DNA from: CAYVOX01 sp964453035
Lineage (GTDB): Bacteria; Chloroflexota; Anaerolineae; Anaerolineales; Anaerolineaceae
Length of the DNA: 17,992 nucleotides
Assembly: GCA_964453035.1 (NCBI GenBank)
Contig: CAYVOX010000057.1
Coordinates: 1 to 17,992 of the forward strand
Direction of reading: 5' to 3'
The notes under the pieces are model-generated. The model saw only the letters and a program-made list of their open reading frames with translations. It did not search any database and had not been told where the DNA came from. Position 1 is the first letter of the stretch, and every line of letters starts with the position of its first letter. The translations under genes were made by a program, and so were the position numbers. Shown piece after piece: positions 1-7,478 of this stretch.

Positions 1-351
1 GAATTGTTCAGCACAACGCACGCCGGAGACTGGGTAAAACTGAGCCCGGCTGTGATACCGTCCAATTCTGATGTGGATTTGTTTGCCATTACGCCAGACA
101 GTAAATCAGTGGTGTACCGGTCGGATCACAATACGCCCACCCTGGATGAACTATTCAGCGTGCCCATCGCAGGGGGGCTGAGCACGCAGGTCAGCGGCGC
201 GCTGGTGGCGGGGGGAGATGTGAAGAGTTTTAAAATCTCAGCGGACAGCAAAAAGGTGGTTTACCTGGCAGATCAGGAGACTGATGAGAAATTGGAACTG
301 TTCATGACGGTGGAGATGAGCGGTTTTTATTTGCCGGTGGTGATGAAATGA
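1..351 (+). CDS. C-terminal end of a TolB/WD40-like beta-propeller protein (5' end outside window)
   Basis: The reading frame is open to the first base, so only the last 116 residues are visible. Three blocks end in an ELF(S/M) strand about 49 residues apart (residues 1, 50 and 99). Blocks two and three carry the beta-propeller signature (T/S)xDSKxVVYxxD, as in PD40/TolB-like repeats. Such proteins are usually secreted or periplasmic and bind partners or ligands through the propeller, and no enzyme motif is visible here. The protein ends in a hydrophobic tail, GFYLPVVMK, after the last strand. I associate that ending with extracytoplasmic Chloroflexota proteins, but this is recollection and not a search result. 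An inverted-repeat element begins 16 bases after the stop codon. The specific role is unknown; the fold call is fairly secure. Confidence 0.75.
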   Translation, partial: ELFSTTHAGDWVKLSPAVIPSNSDVDLFAITPDSKSVVYRSDHNTPTLDELFSVPIAGGLSTQVSGALVAGGDVKSFKISADSKKVVYLADQETDEKLELFMTVEMSGFYLPVVMK

Positions 352-367
352 GTTGATTGGACCTGAC

Positions 368-527
368 GGGGCTGTCCAAAAAGGAGTATGTCACTCTGCT
401 CGAAGAGCACTCTTCGAGTGAGCGAAGCGACACCGCACCTGCGGTGGGTGCAGGTGAGAGTCTCTACATTTTTAACGAGATGCTTCGCTACGCTCAATTG
501 ACAAAAATGGACTTTTTAGACAGCCCC
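368..527. mobile_element. 160-bp MITE-like element or IS remnant with terminal inverted repeats
   Basis: The left end GGGGCTGTCCAAAAAG (368-383) and the right end CTTTTTAGACAGCCCC (512-527) are inverted repeats, 15 of 16 bases matching. Similarity continues weakly inward. The interior has no credible gene and is rich in hairpins: a perfect 9-bp stem with a 2-base loop (399-418), overlapping CACCTGC/GCAGGTG palindromes near 435-455, and AGCGAAGC facing GCTTCGCT. GGGGCTGTC ends resemble those of several IS families (IS5/IS1182-like, from memory). I see no clear target-site duplication. It would be non-autonomous, because no transposase is present. Confidence 0.6.
399..418. repeat. Perfect 9-bp hairpin inside the inverted-repeat element
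   Basis: CTCGAAGAG and CTCTTCGAG are separated by CA. As RNA this would be a stable stem-loop 47 bases after the stop of the upstream propeller gene. It could weakly terminate or protect that transcript, but no T-tract follows it. Confidence 0.5.
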
Positions 528-560
528 TAAAACGGAAAACAGCTGAATGGGCAGAATGAC

Positions 561-667
561 GGGGATAATGGATTGCCAGGCGCCGCTATTAATGGGGTGA
601 GCGGGCGGTGTAAGGCTTGCATTTCCATTCTGGATAGATGATAATTACGGTGGTGAAGATTATCCCC
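561..667. repeat. 9-bp inverted repeat flanking the fhs promoter candidate
   Basis: GGGGATAAT at 561-569 is matched exactly by its reverse complement ATTATCCCC at 659-667. The 89 bases between them contain the best promoter candidate (617-645). The right arm ends four bases before the fhs ribosome binding site. It could be a pair of operator half-sites or chance; no regulator is assigned. Confidence 0.35.
617..645 (+). promoter_or_regulatory. Candidate sigma70-type promoter for fhs-regulator-lysA
   Basis: TTGCAT (617-622) and GATAAT (640-645) are separated by exactly 17 bases. The -10 box matches consensus at 5 of 6 positions and the -35 only at its TTG. Transcription would start near 652, giving a leader of about 34 bases with a good AGGAG (672-676). 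The rest of 528-685 holds nothing else I can name. Confidence 0.4.
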
Positions 668-685
668 ATACAGGAGCGCAAAACG

Positions 686-2611
686 ATGAGCGAAAAAGCT
701 GCCCGACCTTCTGGAAAGATTTCTCCGATTGTTTTAAAGCGGGTGACGCCGGTTCCTTCGGATATTGATATTGCCCAGGCCTCTGAGATGAAGCCCATCG
801 CAAAGCTGGCGGAAGAACTGGGCTTATTGCCGGAAGAGCTTGAGCTTTATGGACCGTATAAGGCGAAGGTTAAGCTTGAGGTCTTGCAGCGCCTGGAGGG
901 TGTGCCGGACGGCAAATACATTGACGTGACCGCCATCACGCCAACTCCGCTGGGGGAGGGAAAAACGACCACGACTGTGGGACTCAGCCAGGCGCTGGGG
1001 GCGCACCTGGGATACCGGGTGATGACGTGCATCCGGCAGCCGAGCCAGGGGCCGACCTTTGGCATCAAGGGCGGGGCAGCCGGGGGCGGTTACAGCCAGG
1101 TGATTCCGATGGAGGACTTCAACCTGCACCTGACTGGCGATATCCATGCCATCACGGCGGCGAACAACCTGGTGGCAGCGGCGATTGACGTGCGCATGCT
1201 GCACGAATCAGAGGCGACAGATGACCAGATGTTCAAGCGCCTGCACCCGCCGGATAAAGCCGGCAAGCGCCATTTTGGGCGGGGCATCAGAGGGCGGCTG
1301 GCGCGGCTGGGAATCACCAAGGAGAACCCGGAAGACCTGACGGACGAGGAAAAGCGCCGCCTGTGCCGCCTGGAAATTGACCCGGAAACGATTACCTGGC
1401 GGCGGACGATTGACACGAGCGACCGCTTCCTTCGGGGCATCACGGTGGGGCAGGGTGATGAGGAAACCGGGCATGAGCGCGGCACGGGATTTGATATCAC
1501 CGTGGCGAGCGAAATTATGGCGGTGTTAGCCCTGACGACCAGCCTGGCGGATATGCGCGAGCGCTTTGGCAAGATTGTGGTGGCGCTGAGCAAGAGCGGC
1601 GAGCCGGTGACCTGCGACGACCTGGGGGTGGCAGGCGCGATGACGGTGCTGATGCGGGATGCTATCAAGCCCAACCTGATGCAAACGCTGGAAGGCACAC
1701 CGGTTTTTGTGCACGCCGGGCCGTTTGCCAACATTGCGCACGGCAACAGCTCGATCCTGGCGGATAAAATTGGGCTCAAGCTGGCGGATTTCGTGGTGAC
1801 GGAATCGGGCTTTGGCTCAGATATGGGCATGGAAAAATTCTTCGACATCAAGTGCCGCTACTCCGGGTTGGTGCCGAATGTGGTGGTGCTGGTAGCCACG
1901 GTGCGCGCGCTGAAGATGCACGGCGGTGGACCAAAAGTGGTGGCGGGACGCCCGCTGGATGCAGCCTATACCAACGAAAACCTGGAACTGCTGCGTGCCG
2001 GGGTGGGAAACATGATCCATCACATCCAGGTGGCGCGCAAGTTTGGCATCCCGGTGGTGGTGGCGATCAACACTTTTGCGACCGATACCGAGGCTGAACT
2101 GAACCTGTTGAAGCAGGTGGCAGTTGAAGAAGGCGGCGCAGAAGCCGCGGTGGTGTGCCGTCACTGGGCGCTGGGCGGGGAGGGGGCGGTTGAACTGGCG
2201 CATGAGGTGGTTAAGGCTTCAAACAAGCCTTCGAACTTTAAGTTCCTGTACCCGCTTGAGCAAACCATCAAGGAGAAGATTGAAATCATTGCCCGCGAGG
2301 TTTACGGCGCGGACGGGGTGGATTACTCACCGGAAGCGGAGAACAAGATAGCGGAATACACCCGGCTGGGATTTGACCGCCTGCCGCTGTGCATGGCCAA
2401 GACGCACCTCAGCCTGAGCCACAACCCTGAATTGAAAGGTGTTCCGAAGGGATTTCGCATCCCGGTGCGGGATATCCGCGCTTCGGTTGGGGCGGGATTC
2501 ATTTATCCGCTGCTGGGAAAGATGAGCACAATGCCCGGACTGCCCACGCGCCCGGCGTTCTATGATGTGGATATTGATCTTGAAACAGGAAGGGTAATTG
2601 GGTTGTTCTAA
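686..2611 (+). CDS. fhs: Formate-tetrahydrofolate ligase (long, eukaryote-like form)
   Basis: The cytosolic enzyme joins formate to tetrahydrofolate with ATP, giving 10-formyl-THF for purine and serine/methionine one-carbon metabolism, or for the methyl branch of acetogenic metabolism. The P-loop TPLGEGKTTT lies near residues 87-96, followed by the GGAAGGGYSQV and LTGDIHAI family motifs. Most of the chain matches family-invariant stretches such as LMQTLEGTPVFVHAGPFANI and the C-terminal MSTMPGLPTRPAFYD. At 641 residues it is longer than the usual bacterial enzyme (about 555-560). Residues about 178-265 read like the corresponding part of eukaryotic C1-THF synthase (LTDEE..R..RL.IDPETITW.R..DT.DRFLR). 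The start at 686 is chosen over an in-frame ATG at 638 because AGGAG sits 9 bases before it and the upstream residues lack family resemblance. It is the first gene of a three-gene unit. Confidence 0.95.
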   Translation: MSEKAARPSGKISPIVLKRVTPVPSDIDIAQASEMKPIAKLAEELGLLPEELELYGPYKAKVKLEVLQRLEGVPDGKYIDVTAITPTPLGEGKTTTTVGLSQALGAHLGYRVMTCIRQPSQGPTFGIKGGAAGGGYSQVIPMEDFNLHLTGDIHAITAANNLVAAAIDVRMLHESEATDDQMFKRLHPPDKAGKRHFGRGIRGRLARLGITKENPEDLTDEEKRRLCRLEIDPETITWRRTIDTSDRFLRGITVGQGDEETGHERGTGFDITVASEIMAVLALTTSLADMRERFGKIVVALSKSGEPVTCDDLGVAGAMTVLMRDAIKPNLMQTLEGTPVFVHAGPFANIAHGNSSILADKIGLKLADFVVTESGFGSDMGMEKFFDIKCRYSGLVPNVVVLVATVRALKMHGGGPKVVAGRPLDAAYTNENLELLRAGVGNMIHHIQVARKFGIPVVVAINTFATDTEAELNLLKQVAVEEGGAEAAVVCRHWALGGEGAVELAHEVVKASNKPSNFKFLYPLEQTIKEKIEIIAREVYGADGVDYSPEAENKIAEYTRLGFDRLPLCMAKTHLSLSHNPELKGVPKGFRIPVRDIRASVGAGFIYPLLGKMSTMPGLPTRPAFYDVDIDLETGRVIGLF

Positions 2612-3259
2612 ATGGAAACATTCAACAAAGATGCGGTTTCAGTAGATGTGGGCAAGCGCCTGAAAGAACTGAGGGAAGAGCGCGAAATCTCGATGCGTTT
2701 TCTGGCGAGGGCGAGCGGTCTTTCGGCCAATGCGCTGAGCATGATCGAACGCGGGCTCACCTCGCCTTCGGTGAGCACGTTGAACAAACTAGCCGGGGCG
2801 CTGGGCGTGCCGGTGACGGCGTTTTTCAGGCAGGAACCCAAACAGCATGATGTGGTTTTCTGCAAATCTTCCGAGCGCGCGCGGGTGCCCTTTTTGCGGG
2901 GGTTGTGGGAAGGACTGGGCGGCGAGTTCTTCACAGGACGGATGGAAGCCTACATGCTGACGCTGGAAAACGGCGGGTCGAGCGGTTTGCATTCGATGAT
3001 CCACACCGGCAGCGAGTTTGTGTTTTGCCTGCGCGGGACGCTGGAATACATGGTGGAGAGCGAACGCTACATGATGGAAACAGGTGACTCGCTCATTTTT
3101 GCGGCCAATTTGCGGCACCGCTGGCGCAATCCCGGCAATACGGTGGCAAATGCCATCATCGTTATCTCGTCATTCAGCGAGACGGAAGACCCGGGAGAGT
3201 ACCACCTGGCCTCCAGCGACGTGGAAGTGATTGAAGATACCATGTCGGATGAGGTTTAG
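2612..3259 (+). CDS. XRE-family HTH regulator with C-terminal cupin domain
   Basis: A 215-residue cytoplasmic transcription regulator. Residues about 13-70 form an XRE/Cro-type helix-turn-helix (GKRLKELREEREISMRFLA, then SGLSANALSMIERG and SVSTLNKLAGALGV). Residues about 125-190 form a small beta-barrel cupin (HTGSEFVFCLRGTLEYMVE, then GDSLIFAANLRHRWRN). This layout is shared with PuuR-like regulators, in which the cupin is thought to sense a small ligand. The ATG is the base directly after the fhs TAA, and lysA starts three bases after this stop. No strong ribosome binding site precedes it (a GGAAGGG lies about 18 bases upstream), so coupled translation is likely. It may control its own operon, but target and ligand are not deducible from sequence. 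Confidence 0.9.
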   Translation: METFNKDAVSVDVGKRLKELREEREISMRFLARASGLSANALSMIERGLTSPSVSTLNKLAGALGVPVTAFFRQEPKQHDVVFCKSSERARVPFLRGLWEGLGGEFFTGRMEAYMLTLENGGSSGLHSMIHTGSEFVFCLRGTLEYMVESERYMMETGDSLIFAANLRHRWRNPGNTVANAIIVISSFSETEDPGEYHLASSDVEVIEDTMSDEV

Positions 3260-3262
3260 GCA

Positions 3263-4561
3263 GTGAGGGCTGACCTCCTGCCATATTCAGCCAGCCGGGA
3301 TGAGGCTGGACGGTTGCAGATTGCCGGGTTGGACCTGCGACAGCTGGCGGAAACGTGGGGCACGCCGCTTTACCTGTATGATGCGGCGACGGTTACCCAC
3401 CAGGCCGGGTTGCTGCACGCGCTTATGCGGCAAGCCTACCCGGCTGCGTATGATATCACTTATGCTGCCAAGGCCTACTTTTCGTTAGGAATGGCGCGCA
3501 AACTGACGAGCCTGAACCTGGGCGTGGATGTGGTCAGCCTGAGCGAGCTGGAAGTGGCGCGGGCGGCGGGGTTCTCGGCGGAGCGGGTGCACCTGCACGG
3601 GAACAACAAGTCTGAGGGGGAATTGCGGGCGGCGCTGGATTGGGGTGTGCAGGCGATTGTGGTGGACAGCCTGGAAGAACTGAGCACCCTGGAGAAACTG
3701 GCAGCCCGGGCGGGCAAACGCGCGCGCATCTGGCTGCGCATCACGCCAGGGGTGACGGTGGACACGCACAAATACGTGCAGACGGCGCATCACGCCAGTA
3801 AATTTGGCCTTGCGATCGCCGGCGGGCAGGCAGCGCGGGGGATTAACCATGCGCTGAGCAGCCGTCATGTGCAATTGACCGGGCTGCACACGCATCTGGG
3901 TTCGCAATTCTTCAAGGCTGAGCCTTACCGTGAGGCGATTGGCATGCTGCTGGAGCTGGCAGAGTGCGAAGGTTTTGTGCCCGAGGAATTAAGCCCGGGC
4001 GGTGGGTGGGGCGTGTCTTACACCGAGCAGGTTGCCGCGAATGACCCGCATCCGTGGGTGGAAACGGTGTGCGGGACGGTGATTGAGGAATATCAGCGGC
4101 GGGGGTGGAGCTTGCCCAAGCTGCTGGTGGAGCCGGGGCGCTGGATGGTGGCGCGGGCCGGCGTGGCGCTCTACACCATTGGAACGACCAAGCAGTCGGG
4201 GGATGGGAGTTTTTTAGCGGCTGTGGACGGCGGCCTTGCGGATAATCCGCGCCCGGCGCTGTACCAGGCGGCTTACAGCGCCTGCCTGGTGGAGAGACCG
4301 GATGACCCGGGCAGCATAAAAACCACGATTGTAGGTAAGTTTTGCGAATCGGGCGATCAACTCATCGAAGGCGTGATGCTGCCGGAGGTGGAGCGGGGTG
4401 ACCTGCTGGCTATCCCGGTGGGTGGGGCTTACCAGCTTTCGATGGCATCCAATTACAACCTGGCGGCGCGGCCCGCGGTGTTGTGGCTGGAAAATGGACG
4501 GGTGGAGGCGTTGCAGAAGCGCGAGATGCCTCACCTGGGCGGCTGGTGGATGGGGGAATAA
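3263..4561 (+). CDS. lysA: Diaminopimelate decarboxylase
   Basis: A PLP-dependent, fold-type III enzyme that converts meso-diaminopimelate to L-lysine, the last step of lysine synthesis. The PLP lysine is K70 in YAAKAY. HTHLGSQ (209-215), the glycine-rich phosphate-binding SPGGGWG (244-250), EPGRWMVA (290-297), the catalytic CESGD (C361) and GGAYQLSMASNYN (387-399) follow in family order. The length of 432 residues is normal. The start is GTG at 3263, three bases after the regulator's stop, and it fits the N-terminal family pattern. The DNPRPALY and SMASNYN signatures favour diaminopimelate over ornithine or arginine as substrate. The neighbouring PuuR-like regulator makes an alternative amino-acid substrate worth keeping in mind. 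Its stop abuts the stop of the opposing helicase gene. Confidence 0.92.
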   Translation: MRADLLPYSASRDEAGRLQIAGLDLRQLAETWGTPLYLYDAATVTHQAGLLHALMRQAYPAAYDITYAAKAYFSLGMARKLTSLNLGVDVVSLSELEVARAAGFSAERVHLHGNNKSEGELRAALDWGVQAIVVDSLEELSTLEKLAARAGKRARIWLRITPGVTVDTHKYVQTAHHASKFGLAIAGGQAARGINHALSSRHVQLTGLHTHLGSQFFKAEPYREAIGMLLELAECEGFVPEELSPGGGWGVSYTEQVAANDPHPWVETVCGTVIEEYQRRGWSLPKLLVEPGRWMVARAGVALYTIGTTKQSGDGSFLAAVDGGLADNPRPALYQAAYSACLVERPDDPGSIKTTIVGKFCESGDQLIEGVMLPEVERGDLLAIPVGGAYQLSMASNYNLAARPAVLWLENGRVEALQKREMPHLGGWWMGE

Positions 4562-7360
4562 CTAGAGGTTGAGCCACTTTTCGGCGGCGGTGGGCAGGTC
4601 GTACATGGAGCCGGCGCGCAGCTTGCAAGTGGGCAAAGATTCAATGAAGAGCTTACCATAACGCTTGGTCAGCACGCGGCGGTCGAGCACGGCAACCACG
4701 CCCCGGTCTGACTGGGTGCGGATGAGGCGTCCAAAACCCTGGCGGAAGCGCAGGATAGCTTCGGGCAGGCTGTACTCATTGAAGGGGTCTTCGAAGGTTT
4801 CGGAGCGGGCGGCAATGATGGGGTCTGAAGGGACGTCGAAGGGCAGCTTGGTGATGACGAGCACCGAGAGGGCTTCACCGGGTATATCCACGCCTTCCCA
4901 GAAGGAGCGCGTGCCCAGAAGGATGGCGCGGTCAGATTCTTTGAAGGATTCAAGCAGCGTGTTGGCAGAAGCGCCTTCGCCCTGCTCGTAAACGACAATC
5001 TGGTCATCAGAGAGGACAGGAGTGATGACCTGGGCGGTGCGCTTGAGCTGGGCGTAGGATGTGAAGAGAACGAGCATGCGCCCGCCGGAGGCGCGGCTGA
5101 GGCGGATGAGCACCTGTTCGACGGCGCGCTGGTAGTTATTGGCATCCCCGGGCTCGGGAATATCATTGGCGATGTAGAGCAGGGCAGAGTTTTCATAATC
5201 AAAGGGTGAGCCGAGCATCAATTCGCCTGCTTCAGCGGCGTTGAGGCGATTGCGCAGGTAATCAAACTCGTTATTGGCGGTTAATGTGGCTGAGGTGAGA
5301 ATGACGCTGGATTTTTCATGCCAGAGGTATTTTTCCATCAGCGAACCGATGTGCAGTGGGGCCATTTGTAGGGCAATCTGGTTGTTGTTGGGGGTGACTT
5401 CGGTCCAGTAGATGATATCTTGATGGGGTTTGGCAACGAGGGCCTCGATGTTTTCGACGGCTTCGGTAAGGCGGCGGTAGGCATCGCCGAGGTTGCCCAG
5501 CACGTCTTCAAGGTCTTCGGTTAAATCGCTGCCCAGTTCACCGAGGGATTTGTGAATCTCAGCCAGCAGGTTGAGGAGCAAGCTGGCGGTTTCGTGCGTG
5601 GTATCCCAGGCAATTTCGACATCCGTCCAGATGGGGAGGGTGCGGGTAGCGGGCAGGATGCGCTCCTGCTGTCCATAGTTGCTGACGGGCTTGCCCTCGC
5701 GGAGATCCGCCATAAATGTTTCCACGCTGTTGAAAAAGACGTTGAAATCATGGTCGAGCCGGAAGATGAGGTCAGTGGCGCGTTGTGAGACCTGGTTGAA
5801 GGCGGCAGAATCTGCTGGTTTTGCGAGGGGTTTGAGGAGGGTTAGCATGCGCCCGAGGATGCCGCTGGAGGTGCCTCCAAGCTCATCGCAGAGGCGAGAA
5901 AGGTCGCCGCGGGTGGCGCGGAAACTGAGCGCGTTGGTTGTGGCAGCCTCCAGATGGTGAGCTTCATCAACGATGAGGTAGTTGTAATCGGGTAGGACGC
6001 GGTTGCCGGTGGCGACATCCGCCAGGAGCAGCGCGTGGTTGACCACGACGAGATGGGCAGATTGGGCAGACTGGCGGGCCTGGTAAAAGGGGCAGGTGCC
6101 GCCGGTACGAGAAATGCACACCTCGGCTTTGCAGCCTTCGTCTTCGGCAGAGAGACGCAGCCATTTTTCGCGCTCGATGGGGCCGTTGAGGTTAATCTCG
6201 TTACGGTCGCCCGCGCCGCCCTGGTGAAGCCAGACGAGCACCTTGGCCAGCACACGCATCTCGTCAACCGTTTCGGGTCCACGATGGCGGATAATTTCCA
6301 GGCGGCGGGGGCAGAGGTAATTGCTGCGCCCCTTGAGCACCGCAGCGCGCAAATCAATGCCGAGCGCAGCGCGCAAATCGGGGATATCTTTCTTGATGAG
6401 CTGGTCTTGCAGGTTGATGGTGTTGGTGGAGATGACGACGCGTAACTGGTTCTGGTGAGCCCAGATGGCGGCGGGAACCAGGTAGGCAAAGGATTTTCCG
6501 GTGCCAGTGCCTGCTTCAACCATGAGGTGCTGGCTTTCGGAGAGGGCAGTGGTGACCGCGCGGAGCATTTCAATTTGCTGGGGGCGGTGTTCGTAGCTTT
6601 CAAAGTAGTGGGCGAAAGGACCGGCGTAATCAAGCAGGGCAACCAGTTCTTCGGGATCGAGGGGTTGAGGGTTCTCGACTGGCTCTAACGGAGCGGCAAA
6701 GCGCTGCGGGTCAACGCCGAAGAGGGGTCCGCTGGCTTTATCCCGGGCGCGTTTTGGACTGACCGGCTGCTGGCTCTGGAACTTGAGAACCTGGCTGAAG
6801 GCGTAGCGGGCTCCCCAGGCAAAGGGTTCACTGAGGCGGACGAAATCGGCGACCAGGTCAATGGGGAGGTTGAGGGCCTCTTCGTAGAGGCGCAGAAACA
6901 CAGCGTGCGAGGCACGAGCATCTTCAAGGGCGCGGTGGGCGTTCATCTGGATGACGCCGAGCAGCTGGCTGAGCGCGCTGAGGTTGTAACGGCTGGCGGT
7001 GGGAAGCAGCACGGCGGCTAACTCGTAGGTGTCGATGACGTCGTTGTTGAGCAGGATGTTGTAACGCTGCAGAAAGGATAAATCAAAGCGGACGGAGTGA
7101 CCTACAACAGGAGCATCACCTACAAAATCAGCCAGTTCGGCGATGACAGCACGGATGGGGGGAGCATTGCGCACCATCTCATTGCTGATGCCGGTGAGGG
7201 AGGTAATCATGGGGGGAATCGGCCGGTTGGGGTTGATGAGGGTTGACCATTCATCTTCAATGCGGTGGCCGTTGAATTTAACAGCGCCAATTTCGATAAT
7301 CGCATCGGCCTGGGAATCGAGGCCGGTGGTTTCAATATCTATGGCGACCATGGAAGGCAT
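4562..7360 (-). CDS. dinG: DnaQ-type exonuclease fused to DinG/XPD-like helicase
   Basis: A 932-residue DNA repair or replication-stress protein. Residues 1-165 form a DEDDh 3'-5' exonuclease with D8 and E10 in DIETTG, D93 in GHSVRFD, and H142 and D147 in HRALEDA. Residues about 255-932 form an SF2 helicase: Walker A AGTGTGKS (283-290), DEAH box (465-468) and QGFGRLIRT near the C-terminus. Four cysteines between Walker A and DEAH (350, 410, 415, 423) match the position of the XPD/DinG iron-sulfur cluster. The fusion is known from Gram-positive DinG proteins, some of which lack the cluster. The start at 7360 (or 7351, three residues later) is chosen because DIETTG should lie near the N-terminus and a promoter motif sits just upstream. 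An in-frame extension to 7480 adds non-homologous residues. Confidence 0.93.
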   Translation of the reverse strand: MPSMVAIDIETTGLDSQADAIIEIGAVKFNGHRIEDEWSTLINPNRPIPPMITSLTGISNEMVRNAPPIRAVIAELADFVGDAPVVGHSVRFDLSFLQRYNILLNNDVIDTYELAAVLLPTASRYNLSALSQLLGVIQMNAHRALEDARASHAVFLRLYEEALNLPIDLVADFVRLSEPFAWGARYAFSQVLKFQSQQPVSPKRARDKASGPLFGVDPQRFAAPLEPVENPQPLDPEELVALLDYAGPFAHYFESYEHRPQQIEMLRAVTTALSESQHLMVEAGTGTGKSFAYLVPAAIWAHQNQLRVVISTNTINLQDQLIKKDIPDLRAALGIDLRAAVLKGRSNYLCPRRLEIIRHRGPETVDEMRVLAKVLVWLHQGGAGDRNEINLNGPIEREKWLRLSAEDEGCKAEVCISRTGGTCPFYQARQSAQSAHLVVVNHALLLADVATGNRVLPDYNYLIVDEAHHLEAATTNALSFRATRGDLSRLCDELGGTSSGILGRMLTLLKPLAKPADSAAFNQVSQRATDLIFRLDHDFNVFFNSVETFMADLREGKPVSNYGQQERILPATRTLPIWTDVEIAWDTTHETASLLLNLLAEIHKSLGELGSDLTEDLEDVLGNLGDAYRRLTEAVENIEALVAKPHQDIIYWTEVTPNNNQIALQMAPLHIGSLMEKYLWHEKSSVILTSATLTANNEFDYLRNRLNAAEAGELMLGSPFDYENSALLYIANDIPEPGDANNYQRAVEQVLIRLSRASGGRMLVLFTSYAQLKRTAQVITPVLSDDQIVVYEQGEGASANTLLESFKESDRAILLGTRSFWEGVDIPGEALSVLVITKLPFDVPSDPIIAARSETFEDPFNEYSLPEAILRFRQGFGRLIRTQSDRGVVAVLDRRVLTKRYGKLFIESLPTCKLRAGSMYDLPTAAEKWLNL

Positions 7361-7367
7361 GAGGTGG

Positions 7368-7376
7368 ATTATACCA
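7368..7376 (-). promoter_or_regulatory. Extended -10 promoter for dinG
   Basis: On the minus strand TGGTATAAT is a full extended -10 element ending eight bases before the ATG at 7360. No recognisable -35 is present, which is usual for extended -10 promoters. The start of transcription would fall at or next to the ATG, implying a leaderless or nearly leaderless message. Confidence 0.5.
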
Positions 7377-7478
7377 GAGCAAAGCGTTTTGCCGATGGAG
7401 AGCGCAGAAAGAGGAGGGCAATTATCTGGTACATAAATTGCACAGTAGAATATAGTAAAATCGGAAGTGGAGAACGAC

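Noticed and set aside
399..455. Clustered palindromes in the 160-bp element as a CRISPR or riboswitch
   Set aside because: No regularly spaced direct repeats and no recognised aptamer core; the terminal inverted repeats explain the region better as a mobile element.
638..685. Upstream ATG extending fhs by 16 residues
   Set aside because: It falls within the promoter candidate, has no ribosome binding site and adds no conserved residues; ATG 686 has AGGAG.
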